A stretch of DNA of 64,000 bases from Caulobacter sp. CCUG 60055 (GTDB taxonomy: Bacteria; Pseudomonadota; Alphaproteobacteria; Caulobacterales; Caulobacteraceae), in contig NZ_PUIC01000003.1 in assembly GCF_022750545.1 (NCBI RefSeq), positions 1-64,000 of the forward strand, given 5' to 3'. The position numbers were made by a program, and so were the translations under genes. A model generated the notes under the pieces. That model ran no database searches, was not told where the DNA came from, and saw only the letters and a program-made list of their open reading frames with translations. Positions 14,909 through 24,433 of the stretch are shown piece after piece (position 1 is the stretch's first letter; each line of letters starts with the position of its first letter).

Positions 14909-15508
14909 ATGAAACATGCAGTCCTTATCGCCGGTGTCGGCGTCCTCGCCCTTTCCCTCGCCGCCTGCGGCAAGAAGGCGGAGACTTCGAACCCGGCGGA
15001 CGGCGGCGCGCCCCAAGCTGCCCAGCAGCCGGACGCCAATCCCGCCGCCACCATCCCAACACCGTCCAACGAGGCCGCCGCACCCGATTTCGTGGCCAAG
15101 GCCGCCGCCGGCGACCTCTACGAGATCCAGGCGAGCAAGATCGCGCTGACGCGCGCGAACAACGCCGAGGTGAAGAAGTTCGCCCGCATGATGATCGACG
15201 CCCACGTCAAGACCACCGAGGGCCTGAAGAAGGCGATCGCCGCGTCCGGCCAAGCGATCACCCTGCCCGCCGCCCTGCCCGACGACCTTCAGGGCAAGGT
15301 CGACGAGCTGAACAAGGCCGACGCCAAGGCCTTCGACAAGGTCTATGTCGACGGCCAGGTCGATGCGCACCAGGCGGCCCTGAACCTCTTCCAACGCTAC
15401 GCCAACGACGGGACGGTCGCCCAGCTCAAGAGTTTCGCCGCCGAAACCGCGCCGACGATCCAGAACCATCTGAGCCTGGCCAAGGGCCTCAAGGACGGCC
15501 TCAAATAG
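14909..15508 (+). CDS. DUF4142 periplasmic lipoprotein
   Basis: A 199-residue protein with a lipoprotein signal peptide (lipobox LSLAAC, Cys20), a Pro/Ala-rich linker (about 25-60) and a ferritin-like four-helix DUF4142 domain. AAAGDLYEIQASKIAL, NNAEVKKFARMMIDAHVKTTEGLKK and DGQVDAHQAALNLFQRYAND carry the conserved H and E/D positions. Function is unknown, although the family is widespread in alphaproteobacteria and often stress-regulated. The ATG at 14909 follows CAGGAGA. A GSR-type promoter with a slightly weaker -10 lies upstream. Confidence 0.88.
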   Translation: MKHAVLIAGVGVLALSLAACGKKAETSNPADGGAPQAAQQPDANPAATIPTPSNEAAAPDFVAKAAAGDLYEIQASKIALTRANNAEVKKFARMMIDAHVKTTEGLKKAIAASGQAITLPAALPDDLQGKVDELNKADAKAFDKVYVDGQVDAHQAALNLFQRYANDGTVAQLKSFAAETAPTIQNHLSLAKGLKDGLK

Positions 15509-15553
15509 CGCCGAAACGGCCGGCCCGACGCCTCGCGGCCCGGCCGCCGGGCG

Positions 15554-18500
15554 TCAGTCGGTCCTGATGACGTTGTCGTTGGAATTGCGGTCGATCAGCT
15601 TGTTGTAGGGATCGACGCCGGCGAAGCGCGGCGGGTGGTCCACCGTCACCACCATGGTCTGTTCGCCGCTGTGCAGCACCTGCCGCTGGAGGGCCAGGAC
15701 GTTGCGCTTGGAGAAGGCCTTCTTGCCGGGTTCGGCGTCGAACACGCCGATGTCGATCGCCTCGGACAGCGGCGCCTCGACCTCCTTGCCGCGCCCGTCG
15801 GCGTAGAGCTTGCGCGCGACCACGGTGACGGCGACGTCGAAGCGGCCGTCGGGGCGTCGGGCGACCCGCGCCCGCGAGGCCCGCAGGTCGTAGAGGGTGA
15901 TCTTGTCGAACAGGTCGGTGATCAGCTGCTGCTTGTCGGCCGGCGCCTCGGCCCGCAGCAGCGCCACCAGATCGGCCGAGGTCGGATACGGCGCGCCCTT
16001 GAAGGCGTAGGCGTCGAGGAACTTGCGCAAGGCGCGGTTCACCGCCTCCTCGCCGATCTCGTCGGCCAGCCGGTACATCACCAGCGAGCCCTTGCGGTAA
16101 TGGATGTAGGGCTGGTTCTCGACCCGGTCGAGCGGCAGCTCCTCGATCGCCTCGCCCCCCCGCGCGCGCAGATAGCCATCCAGTTCGTACTTGAGGAACT
16201 TGCGGATCATGTCCGGGCCGTAGAGGCGCTTCATGACCATCAGCGCCGAATACTGCGCCAGGGTCTCCGACAGCATGGTCGCGCCCTGTTCGTCGGCGCC
16301 GACCACCTGGTGGGCCCACCACTGGTGGGCGATCTCGTGGGCCCCGACATAAGTGACCATGTCGATCTTCTCGGGGTCCTTGTAGTCGGCGATGAAGCCC
16401 ATCCCCTCGGACCAGGGCACCGTGTTGGCGAAGGACTGGGCGAACTCGCCGGCCGTCACCGGGAACTCGACGAAGCGCAGCTGGCGGAACTGGTAGGGGC
16501 TGAAATTGGCGCTGCAATAGTCCAGCGCCGCCTTGGCCGCGTCGATCATGCGCGACACGTTCCAGGCGTGGGCCGGGTGGTAGTGCACGGCCAGGTCGAC
16601 GCCCTTGTAGGTCTCTCGCCGCACGGCGTAGCGGGCCGACTGCAGCGAGAAGCCGTGCATGATCGGCGCGTCGCTGACGAAGCGCGCCGTGCGGCGGCCG
16701 CCCTTGACCGTCTCCGAGACGCGCGCGCCCGGGGCGATGGGCGTCTGGTCGGCGTCGGTGGTCACGGTGATGTCGGCGTCGACCCAGTCGGAATCGTGGC
16801 GCAGATAGTTGTAGGCGCGCATGGCCGGGTCGCCGAGCGGGGCCATGCGCAGCTCGGCCGGAAGACCGTATTTGCGCCGCTTGGTGCGATCCTGCAGCAG
16901 GCCGTTGCGGTCCATGCCGAGCGCGGGGGCGATCTCGGAATCGTCGATGAACGTGCCGTTGTCCACCACCCGCAGCCACGGGCGGCCGTTGACGAAGCCC
17001 TTCTGGGCGCGCTCGGTCTGGAACGACAGGGTGCGCTTCTCGCCCGGCAGCATCGGCATGTCGAAGGCGAAGATGCGATAGTTGAAGCGGTCGTAGGTCT
17101 TCTTGGGCCAGGCGCCCTGCACGGTCAGGGCGCTGACGTCGAGGCCGCGGTCGAAGCGCAGATGGATCTCGCGCAGCGGCGCGCCGGTGCGGTTCTCGAT
17201 GACATAGACGCCCTTGGTGACGATGCGCGGCTGGCGCGGGCGGATGTCGACGTCCAGCTTGACCGCGGTGACCGTCGGCTGGGGACGGTTCTCGAACGGC
17301 AGCAGCGCCTTCTCCATGTCCGCCTGCCAGCGTTCGTTGTCCTGGACGGTGCGATACTCGTTCCAGATGTTGGTGTTGACGAAGATGAACACCCCGACCG
17401 CCGCCATCGCCGCCAGGGCGGCCCCGCCGACCATGCCGGACGGGCCGGCCAGGCGGCGTGGCAGGACCCGCAGGCGCGGCCTCAGCCGGGTCTCCATGCC
17501 GCGCGGCCACAGGCCGTAGGCCAGCACCGTCAGCACCACGGCGAAGGCGCTCCAATAGACCTGGAACCAGGCCGCTCCGATCCAGAAGCGCCCCTGGCCG
17601 TTCATGTCGGACAGGGGGATCGGCGGCGAGCCGGCGTAGCGGTAAAGGCGATGCTCCAGTCCGAGGCCCGGCAGGACGAACAGCGAGATCACGAACAGGA
17701 TCATCAGACCCCAGCCGAAGAACTTGTGCGGGCTGAGCGCCTGGATGAACACCGCCAGCACGGCGATCAGCAGGAAGTCGACCGCCTGCGGCAGCACGTA
17801 CCAGACGAGGTACTTGCCAAGCTCGAAGTGGAAATAGCCCTTGACGGCCTGAAGGCCGACGGCGGCCACGACGCTCACCCCCAGGGTCGAGACCAGCACC
17901 AGGGCGATCGCCAGGATCTTGGGCAGGACGAAGGCCCAAGTCGGCGTCGCCGTGACGTCGATCAGTTCGCTGGTCCCCTTGTCGCGCTCGCGCCAGACCA
18001 GTTCGCCGGCGTAGAACACGGCGATGATCAAGGCGAAGAAGGTGAACGACGTCCCCAGGGCGGCGATCATCATCCGGGTCACCGGGTGGACCGCCCCGCC
18101 ATAGGCCGCCATGTCCACCGAGACCCAAAGTTCGGTCAGCACGTTGAACAGGCCGAAGGCCAGCATCACGCCATAGGCCGGGCTGAAGAACACCTGGGCC
18201 ATGTCCAGCCGCGCGCGCGCCCAGACCTGGGTCGCCGTCGTCGCCAGGTTGAAACGCGGCCGGGGCAGGCGTCCCAGCGGGACAGCCGCCGGCCGGGGCT
18301 CGGCCAGGGCCGCCAGCTTGGCGGCCTTGCGACGGCGTCCCGACAGGCGCACGTCGTCGAAACGGAAGATGACATAGGCCAGGGCCAGGGCCGCGCCCGA
18401 CACCGTCAGCCACAGGGCCTTGTTCCACAGCGCCGGACCCACAAGCGGCGGCAACAGGTGATTGCGCTCGTTGGCGGTCCAGTACTTGGTGGCGTCCGAG

Positions 18501-19147
18501 AAGGCGCCGACGCCGAACGGCTCCCAGATCGCCGTGATGTGGTCGAGTTCGGGCTTGGCGAACGTCAAGGTGGCGACCAGCCACAGCACCAGGAAGCCGA
18601 TGACCCCGACATAGGTCCACATCATCGAGCGGGTGAGGGTGGCCAGCGCGAAGAACACCGTCGAGGTCAGGAACAGCGGCGGCAGGGCGACGACGAAATA
18701 GGCGTAGAGATAGTGCGCGGCCACGAACGGGCCGATCAGTTCCCGGTCGACCCACGGCATCAGCGAGCCGGCCAGGATGGCTGCGGGAACCGCCACGAAC
18801 GACAGGGCGGCGGCGGCGAAGGCGCCGAGGAAGCGACCGTAGAGATAGTCGAACTTGCGGACCCGCGTGGTGCGGATGATGGCGCTGAAACCGGTGTCGT
18901 CGTCGCGCACCACCACGTTGGCGACGAAGGCCGTGGTCACGAACATGTAGAACACGGCCACGAAGAGCATGGTCTGGATCTGGGCGAACGGGCCGTTGCG
19001 GAAGTCGTTGGGCCCAAGGTCGCCGATACGGATCTGGTCGACCGTCACCGACCCGAAGGTCATCAGGAAGCACACCATCATCACGATCCAGAAGATCGGT
19101 TGACGGATCTGGTAGCGGAACTCGAAGCCCGCGATCTTGCCGAACAT
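15554..19147 (-). CDS. ABC transporter permease fused to an M1-family aminopeptidase
   Basis: A 1197-residue protein. The first ~600 residues hold a dozen or so hydrophobic segments of an ABC-2-type permease, in two halves separated by a basic loop. The C-terminal half is a peptidase: YVGAHEIAHQWWAHQ contains the HExxH zinc site near residue 936, with the third ligand Glu about 23 residues later in LSETLAQYSAL, an M1 (gluzincin) arrangement. The start is 2 bp after the stop of the ATPase gene, so the two form an ABC system. Probably an exporter or membrane-linked peptide processing machine; the substrate is unknown. Confidence 0.88.
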   Translation of the reverse strand: MFGKIAGFEFRYQIRQPIFWIVMMVCFLMTFGSVTVDQIRIGDLGPNDFRNGPFAQIQTMLFVAVFYMFVTTAFVANVVVRDDDTGFSAIIRTTRVRKFDYLYGRFLGAFAAAALSFVAVPAAILAGSLMPWVDRELIGPFVAAHYLYAYFVVALPPLFLTSTVFFALATLTRSMMWTYVGVIGFLVLWLVATLTFAKPELDHITAIWEPFGVGAFSDATKYWTANERNHLLPPLVGPALWNKALWLTVSGAALALAYVIFRFDDVRLSGRRRKAAKLAALAEPRPAAVPLGRLPRPRFNLATTATQVWARARLDMAQVFFSPAYGVMLAFGLFNVLTELWVSVDMAAYGGAVHPVTRMMIAALGTSFTFFALIIAVFYAGELVWRERDKGTSELIDVTATPTWAFVLPKILAIALVLVSTLGVSVVAAVGLQAVKGYFHFELGKYLVWYVLPQAVDFLLIAVLAVFIQALSPHKFFGWGLMILFVISLFVLPGLGLEHRLYRYAGSPPIPLSDMNGQGRFWIGAAWFQVYWSAFAVVLTVLAYGLWPRGMETRLRPRLRVLPRRLAGPSGMVGGAALAAMAAVGVFIFVNTNIWNEYRTVQDNERWQADMEKALLPFENRPQPTVTAVKLDVDIRPRQPRIVTKGVYVIENRTGAPLREIHLRFDRGLDVSALTVQGAWPKKTYDRFNYRIFAFDMPMLPGEKRTLSFQTERAQKGFVNGRPWLRVVDNGTFIDDSEIAPALGMDRNGLLQDRTKRRKYGLPAELRMAPLGDPAMRAYNYLRHDSDWVDADITVTTDADQTPIAPGARVSETVKGGRRTARFVSDAPIMHGFSLQSARYAVRRETYKGVDLAVHYHPAHAWNVSRMIDAAKAALDYCSANFSPYQFRQLRFVEFPVTAGEFAQSFANTVPWSEGMGFIADYKDPEKIDMVTYVGAHEIAHQWWAHQVVGADEQGATMLSETLAQYSALMVMKRLYGPDMIRKFLKYELDGYLRARGGEAIEELPLDRVENQPYIHYRKGSLVMYRLADEIGEEAVNRALRKFLDAYAFKGAPYPTSADLVALLRAEAPADKQQLITDLFDKITLYDLRASRARVARRPDGRFDVAVTVVARKLYADGRGKEVEAPLSEAIDIGVFDAEPGKKAFSKRNVLALQRQVLHSGEQTMVVTVDHPPRFAGVDPYNKLIDRNSNDNVIRTD

Positions 19148-19149
19148 CC

Positions 19150-20058
19150 TCAGGCGGCCCCGACCGCGTCGGCGGGCCGCTCGACACGCCGGCGCGTCGC
19201 CGACAGGGTCGAGAAATAGACGTCCTCCAGGCCGCCCCGCGCGCGGATGAAGCCCTCGCCCGGATCGGAATCGGCCAGGACGTGGATCACCGTGCGGCCC
19301 GAGAACAGCCGGGTGGAGATCACGTCGTAACGGGCCTTGCACGCCTCGAGATCGGCCTTCTCGATGGCCTTCATCCACACGCGGCCGCGCAGGGCCTCCA
19401 TCAGCGCCGCCGGCGCGCCCTGGCGCACGATGCGGCCGTCGCAGATGATCGCCATGCTGGGGCACAGGTCGGCGACGTCCTCGACGATATGGGTCGACAG
19501 GATCACCACCACGTTCTCGCCGATCTCGGCCAGCAGGTTGAGGAAGCGGTTGCGCTCCTCGGGGTCGAGGCCGGCGGTCGGCTCGTCGACGATGATCAGG
19601 CGGGGATCGCCGATCAGGGCCTGGGCGACGCCGAAACGCTGGCGCATGCCGCCGGAGAACCCGGCCAGCGCCTTGCCGCGCACGTCCCACAGGTTGACCT
19701 GATAGAGCAGGGCCTCGACGGTGTCCTTGCGCGCCCGGGGATCGGCGACGCCCTTCAGCACCGCCATGTGGTCGAGCATGTCGTAGGCCGAGATGCGCGG
19801 ATAGACGCCGAAGTCCTGCGGCAGGTAGCCCAGCGTGCGGCGCAGCGCCTCGGGCTGCTTGATCACGTCGATGTCGTCGAAACGCACGAAGCCGGACGTC
19901 GGCCTCTGCAGCGTGGCGACGGTGCGCATCAAGGTCGACTTGCCCGCGCCGTTCGGCCCCAGAAGGCCGAACATGCCGCGTGGAATGGTCAGATCGACAT
20001 CGTCCAGCGCCTTTACGCCGTTTGGATAAACGTGCGTCAGGCTCTCGATGATCAACAT
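19150..20058 (-). CDS. ABC transporter ATP-binding protein
   Basis: A 302-residue ATPase. Walker A GPNGAGKST (near residue 35), Q-loop LGYLPQDFGVYP, signature FSGGMRQR, Walker B LIIVDEPTAGLDP and the H-loop STHIVEDV are intact. It powers the permease-peptidase encoded immediately downstream. The ATG at 20058 opens MLIIESLTHVYPNG and follows GGGGGAAGGA; 24 upstream in-frame codons are not family-like. The C-terminal ~80 residues include a short regulatory extension typical of ABC-2 type systems. Confidence 0.93.
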   Translation of the reverse strand: MLIIESLTHVYPNGVKALDDVDLTIPRGMFGLLGPNGAGKSTLMRTVATLQRPTSGFVRFDDIDVIKQPEALRRTLGYLPQDFGVYPRISAYDMLDHMAVLKGVADPRARKDTVEALLYQVNLWDVRGKALAGFSGGMRQRFGVAQALIGDPRLIIVDEPTAGLDPEERNRFLNLLAEIGENVVVILSTHIVEDVADLCPSMAIICDGRIVRQGAPAALMEALRGRVWMKAIEKADLEACKARYDVISTRLFSGRTVIHVLADSDPGEGFIRARGGLEDVYFSTLSATRRRVERPADAVGAA

Positions 20059-20229
20059 GGCCGCGTCCTTCCCCCCGGAACTCTGCAAACCCCCGTCGCC
20101 TCGAAAGCATGATCGACGCCGCCGGGGCAAGTGAAAGAACGGTTAGATCGATCAAGAAGGGCGCGACCAAGCGTCCGGCGCGGCGCCGGGTGTTCCCCAG
20201 CGCCGGAAACCGCAGTAAGCCTCGCGGCC

Positions 20230-20925
20230 ATGACCCAGTTCGTGCTGCCGCCTCGCCCGCCCGTCGCCGCGCCCGTCGCCGGAACGCCGGCGCGCTTCCC
20301 CGTCCGCCGGGTGCTGTGCGTCGGACGCAACTACGCCGCCCACCGCCGCGAGATGGGCGGCGACGACCGCGAGCCGCCGTTCTTCTTCGCCAAGCCGGCC
20401 GACGCCGTGGTCGCCGCCGACGACGCCGGCGACTGCGGGACGGTGGCCTACCCGTCGGCGACGGCCGACCTGCATCACGAGATCGAGCTGGTCGCCGCCC
20501 TCGGCGCGGGCGGCCAGGACCTCTCGCCCGACGAGGCGCTGAAGCTGGTGTTCGGTTACGCCGTCGGCGTCGACCTGACCCGCCGCGACCTGCAGGCCGG
20601 GTTCAAGGCCAAGGGCCAGCCGTGGGACGCGGCCAAGGGCTTCGACGCCTCCGCGCCCCTCGGCGTCATCCGGCCGGCCGAGGGCGCGCCGCCTTCCGGC
20701 CGGATCTGGCTGTCCGTGAACGGACAGGTGCGCCAGGACGCCGCCGTCGCCGACATGATCTGGTCCGTCGCCGAGACCATCGCCCAGGCCTCGCGCCTGT
20801 GGCGGCTGGAGGCCGGCGACCTGATCTTCACCGGCACGCCGGAAGGCGTCGGCCCCCTGGTCCGCGGCGACAAGGTCGAGGGCGGGATCGACGGCGTCGG
20901 CGCCTTGAAGTTCGTCATCGGCTGA
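20230..20925 (+). CDS. Fumarylacetoacetate hydrolase-family protein (fumarylpyruvate hydrolase-like)
   Basis: A 231-residue single-domain FAH-family hydrolase. [13 protein letters not shown], the metal-binding HHEIELV (acidic ligands), [13 protein letters not shown] and [10 protein letters not shown] are characteristic. It cleaves C-C bonds in beta-diketo acids produced by aromatic ring opening. At this size it is closer to fumarylpyruvate hydrolases than to the ~420-residue fumarylacetoacetase. Start at 20230 ([10 protein letters not shown]); 33 upstream codons are open but unsupported. It is 23 bp ahead of an isomerase gene that would make its substrate. Confidence 0.87.
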   Translation: MTQFVLPPRPPVAAPVAGTPARFPVRRVLCVGRNYAAHRREMGGDDREPPFFFAKPADAVVAADDAGDCGTVAYPSATADLHHEIELVAALGAGGQDLSPDEALKLVFGYAVGVDLTRRDLQAGFKAKGQPWDAAKGFDASAPLGVIRPAEGAPPSGRIWLSVNGQVRQDAAVADMIWSVAETIAQASRLWRLEAGDLIFTGTPEGVGPLVRGDKVEGGIDGVGALKFVIG

Positions 20926-20948
20926 ACCGCCAACGCCAAGGGCCCGCC

Positions 20949-21590
20949 ATGTCCGTTCCGATCCTCCACGCCTATTGGCGCTCGGGCACCTCCTACCGCA
21001 CGCGCATCGCCCTCAATCTCAAGGGCCTGGCCTATGAGACCGCGCCGGTCGACCTGCGCGCGGGCGAGCAGAAGTCGGACGCCTACCGCGCCCTGAACCC
21101 GCAGGGCCTGGTGCCGGCCCTGGAGATCGACGGGGCGGTGCTGACCCAGAGCCCGGCCATCCTCGAATGGCTGGAGGAGGCGCATCCGACGCCGCCCCTG
21201 CTGCCGGCCGACGCGGTCGGCCGCGCCCATGTCCGCGCCATGGCCGCCCTGGTCGCCTGCGACATCCATCCGCTGAACAACCTGCGCATCCTGCAGACGC
21301 TGAAGAACGACCTCGGCGCGGGCGAGGATCAGGTCAAGGCCTGGACGGCCCGCTGGATCGGCGACGGCTTTTCCGCGCTCGAGGCGTTGATCGGCCGGCA
21401 CGGCCGCGGCTGGGCCTATGGCGATGCGCCGACCCTGGCCGACTGCTGCCTGATCCCGCAGGTCTATTCGGCCGAGCGCTTCGAGGTCGACCTGTCGCCC
21501 TATCCCCGCATCCGCGCCGTCGCCGAGCAGGCGGGGGGGCACCCGGCCTTCGCGGCGGCCCGTCCCGACCGCCAGCCGGACGCCGGCTGA
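20949..21590 (+). CDS. maiA: Maleylacetoacetate/maleylpyruvate isomerase (zeta-class GST)
   Basis: A 213-residue glutathione S-transferase of the zeta class: N-terminal thioredoxin fold with RSGTSYRTRIALNLKGL (the zeta SSC-x-W-x-VRIAL motif, here with SGTSYRT), LNPQGLVPAL and LTQSPAILEWLEE, then the all-helical C-terminal domain with PTLADCCLIPQVYSAERF. It isomerises maleyl- to fumaryl-type ring-cleavage products using glutathione. The FAH gene upstream supplies the next step, so the pair likely acts in gentisate or tyrosine-type catabolism. No dioxygenase is in the window. Confidence 0.9.
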   Translation: MSVPILHAYWRSGTSYRTRIALNLKGLAYETAPVDLRAGEQKSDAYRALNPQGLVPALEIDGAVLTQSPAILEWLEEAHPTPPLLPADAVGRAHVRAMAALVACDIHPLNNLRILQTLKNDLGAGEDQVKAWTARWIGDGFSALEALIGRHGRGWAYGDAPTLADCCLIPQVYSAERFEVDLSPYPRIRAVAEQAGGHPAFAAARPDRQPDAG

Positions 21591-21684
21591 AATCCTCGCG
21601 GCGAAGGCGCGCCGCCACGGACACGGTTGCGGCCGCGCCCGCTTTCCGGTCTAACCCCGCCAGTTGCGGCGTGAGGAGGCTTCG

Positions 21685-22308
21685 ATGCTGAAGGACCTGA
21701 TCGACAACAACCGGGCCTGGTCGCGAGGCAAGACCCAGGTCGACCCCGAATTCTTCCGTCGCCTGGAAAAGCAGCAGAGCCCCGAATACCTGTGGATCGG
21801 CTGCTCCGACAGCCGGGTTCCGGCCAACGAGATCGTCGGCCTCGACCCGGGCGAGCTGTTCGTGCACCGCAACGTCGCCAACCTGGCGCCGCCGCAGGAC
21901 GCCAACTACCTGTCGGTGCTGCAGTTCGCCGTCGAGGTGCTGAAGATCAAGCACATCATGGTCGTCGGCCACTATGGCTGCGGCGGCGTGGCGGCGGCGG
22001 TCGACGGCCAGCGGCGCGGCCTGGTCGACCACTGGCTGCACCCGATCCGGGAAGTCTACGCCGAGCACCGCGACGAACTGGAGGCCCTGGCCGAAGGCAA
22101 GCCGCGCCACGACCGGCTGGTCGAGCTGAACGTCATCCGCCAGGTCAAGAACGTCGCCTCGGACGTCTTCGTCCAGGACGCCTGGGCGCGGGGCCAGGAG
22201 CTGGCGGTCCACGCCTGGGTCTATTCGCTGGCCGACGGGCTGGTCACCGACCAGGGCGTGACCATCGCCGGGGTCGAGGATTTCCGCCGGGTCTGGCCGC
22301 GCGGCTGA
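21685..22308 (+). CDS. can: Beta-class carbonic anhydrase
   Basis: A 207-residue protein with the four beta-carbonic anhydrase metal-site residues: Cys40 and Asp42 in WIGCSDSRVPANE, and His96 and Cys99 in VVGHYGCGGV. It converts CO2 to bicarbonate in the cytosol to feed carboxylases. The ATG at 21685 follows GAGGAGG; an in-frame TTG at 21664 overlaps the ribosome site and was rejected. It sits alone, 94 bp after the isomerase gene and convergent with pbpC. Confidence 0.95.
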   Translation: MLKDLIDNNRAWSRGKTQVDPEFFRRLEKQQSPEYLWIGCSDSRVPANEIVGLDPGELFVHRNVANLAPPQDANYLSVLQFAVEVLKIKHIMVVGHYGCGGVAAAVDGQRRGLVDHWLHPIREVYAEHRDELEALAEGKPRHDRLVELNVIRQVKNVASDVFVQDAWARGQELAVHAWVYSLADGLVTDQGVTIAGVEDFRRVWPRG

Positions 22309-22329
22309 TCCAAAGGCCGGGCGGGCGGC

Positions 22330-24417
22330 TCAGCCGCCCCTGACCCGCACCTTGGCGGCGGCCTTGCGCCCCTGCTCGTCGACCACGACCAAGCGGTAGA
22401 AGCCGGCCGTCGCCGGCCGCCAGACCACGCGCCCGCTCAAGGGGTCGGCCGCCAGGGGCCGGCCGTCGACGTACCAGCGCAGCCCCTCGCCGCTGGCCGC
22501 CAGCACCAGCCCGCGCGAGCGGGGGCCCAGGGCGTCGACCTGCACCGCCGCGCCGTCGGGCGGGAAAATCAGGCGCGGCCCCTCGGAGACCGCCCTCTCG
22601 AGGGTGCGCAGGCCCTCGGGCGCGGCCTTGGGGGCGATGGGGCGCGGCGCCGAGACCGGCGCGTCGATGGCGTCGGCGGCGTCGAACAGCAGCGGCAGGG
22701 CCGCGTCGCGGCCGGTCAGCCCGCCTCGCGCGCCGCCGTCGGCCCGGCCCGTCCAGACCACCACCGCATAGCCGCCGACCACGCCGGCCGCCACGGCGTC
22801 GCGGAAGCCGTATGAGGTGCCGGTCTTGAAGGCCATGCGCGGCCCCCGCTGGGTCAGGGCCGAGGGCGCCCGCCCGCGCGGCGCCGGCGCCTCGCGCAGG
22901 ATGTCGAGGATCTGGGCGGCGGTGTCGGCGCGCATCAGCCGCACGCCGCCCTGTCCCGGCCGGCGCGCCGCCTCGGCCTCGGTCCAGGCCAGGGGCTTGG
23001 CGACGCCGCCGTCGCCGAGGGCGGCGTAGAGCAAGGCGACGTCGCGCAGGGTGATCCCCTCGCCGCCCAGGGCCAGGGCCAGGCCCGCGTCCTGGGCCGG
23101 ACCGGCCGGCCGCACCAGCCGCGCGCCGCCGGCCTCCAGCCGCGCCTGGAAGGCGTCGGCGCCGATCTTCTCCAGCGTGGCCACCGCCGGCACGTTCAGC
23201 GAATAGGTCAGCGCCTCGCGGGCGGTGACCTTGCCGTGGAAGACGTGGTCGAAGTTCTCGGGCTGGTAGTCGCCAAAGCGGCGGGCGGCGTCGTCGATCT
23301 GGGTGTCGGGGGCCGCCACCCCGTCGTCGAAGGCGAAGGCGTAGATGAACGGCTTGAGGGCCGAGCCGGGCGAGCGCAGGGCCCGGGTCATGTCCACCCA
23401 GCCGCCCGGCCGCTGCAGCCCGGCCGAACCGACGGCGGCCCGCACCGCGCGGTTGCGGATCTCGACCACCAGGATCGCGGCCGAGACCTGCTCGCCCTGG
23501 GCCCGGGCCGTCTCGGCGGCCAGAGGCTCGAGCCGCGCCTGCAGGGCGCCGTCGAGGGTCGCCACCACGCTGGCCTGGCCCGCCGGGGCGTTCGCCGCCA
23601 GCTCGCCGGCGACGTGCCAGGCCCGGGCCGGGAAGCCCAGCCGTCGCGGCAGGGCCTCGGACTGGGCCTCGGCCGCCTGGGATTCGGTGAGGACGCGGGC
23701 GCGGACCAGCTTGTCGAGCACCGCCTGGCGGCCCCGGCGCGCGGCCTCCGGCCGACGATCGGGCCGGCGCGCCTCGGGCGACTGCGGCAAGGCGATCAGC
23801 AGCGCCTGCTCGCCGTCGGTCAAGGTCTCGGGCTCGTGGCCGAAATAGGCCAGGCTGGCGGCGCGCACGCCCTCCAGATTGCCGCCGTAGGGCGCCAGGG
23901 TCAGGTACAGGGCCAGGATCTGCCGCTTGGACAGGTGGGCCTCCAGCTGGGCGGCCCGGACCATCTCGATCAGCTTGGCGGCCAGCGTCCTGGGGCGCGG
24001 CTCCAGGAGGCGGGCGGTCTGCATGCTCAGGGTCGAGGCCCCCGAGCGCACGCGGCCGGTGGCCGCCGCCCGGGCGCCGGCGCGTAGCACCGCCAGGGGA
24101 TCGATGCCGGGATGGACCCAGAAGCGGGCGTCCTCCACGGCGACCAGCCGCCTTAGGAATATCGGGTCGGTGCGGTCGAGGTCGGCGCGGATGCGCCAGC
24201 GCCCGGCCTCGACCGGCAGGGCGCGCAGCCAGCCGCCGCGGCGGTCGAGCGCCACCGGCGACGAGCGCCGCGCCTTGCCCATGTCGACCGGGAAGGCCGC
24301 GTCCAGCCCGATCGCCGCGGCCTCGAGCGCCACCAGCCCGATCAGGCCGAAGACCAACAGCCGCATGGCCCCGCGCGGGCCGCCGCCCAGCCTCTTGAAC
24401 GCCCGAAACGCCCTCAC
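22330..24417 (-). CDS. pbpC: Penicillin-binding protein 1C
   Basis: A 695-residue bifunctional class A PBP. A single N-terminal membrane helix (about 18-40) precedes the glycosyltransferase domain (about 65-240: EDARFWVHPGID, GASTLSMQTARL, KRQILALYLTLAPYGGN). The transpeptidase domain carries the active-site SxxK in RSPGSALKPFIYA, SxN in TYSLNVP and KTG in FKTGTSYG, and a BiPBP_C tail closes the protein. It builds cell-wall peptidoglycan. The start is a GTG at 24417, 16 bp after the alpha-2-macroglobulin stop, but ATG 24366 is possible. Pairing with alpha-2-macroglobulin is typical of PBP1C. Confidence 0.92.
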   Translation of the reverse strand: MRAFRAFKRLGGGPRGAMRLLVFGLIGLVALEAAAIGLDAAFPVDMGKARRSSPVALDRRGGWLRALPVEAGRWRIRADLDRTDPIFLRRLVAVEDARFWVHPGIDPLAVLRAGARAAATGRVRSGASTLSMQTARLLEPRPRTLAAKLIEMVRAAQLEAHLSKRQILALYLTLAPYGGNLEGVRAASLAYFGHEPETLTDGEQALLIALPQSPEARRPDRRPEAARRGRQAVLDKLVRARVLTESQAAEAQSEALPRRLGFPARAWHVAGELAANAPAGQASVVATLDGALQARLEPLAAETARAQGEQVSAAILVVEIRNRAVRAAVGSAGLQRPGGWVDMTRALRSPGSALKPFIYAFAFDDGVAAPDTQIDDAARRFGDYQPENFDHVFHGKVTAREALTYSLNVPAVATLEKIGADAFQARLEAGGARLVRPAGPAQDAGLALALGGEGITLRDVALLYAALGDGGVAKPLAWTEAEAARRPGQGGVRLMRADTAAQILDILREAPAPRGRAPSALTQRGPRMAFKTGTSYGFRDAVAAGVVGGYAVVVWTGRADGGARGGLTGRDAALPLLFDAADAIDAPVSAPRPIAPKAAPEGLRTLERAVSEGPRLIFPPDGAAVQVDALGPRSRGLVLAASGEGLRWYVDGRPLAADPLSGRVVWRPATAGFYRLVVVDEQGRKAAAKVRVRGG

Positions 24418-24433
24418 CCTATGCCCGGCCCGC

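Noticed and set aside
15635-19219. A 1194-codon plus-strand frame opposite the ABC permease-peptidase
   Set aside because: Low-complexity His/Gln/Arg-rich translation; the opposite strand carries intact permease and HExxH motifs.
20071-20090. GGAAC between the ABC ATPase and FAH genes
   Set aside because: The base stretch 16-17 bp downstream is CCTC, not CGTT; no promoter match.
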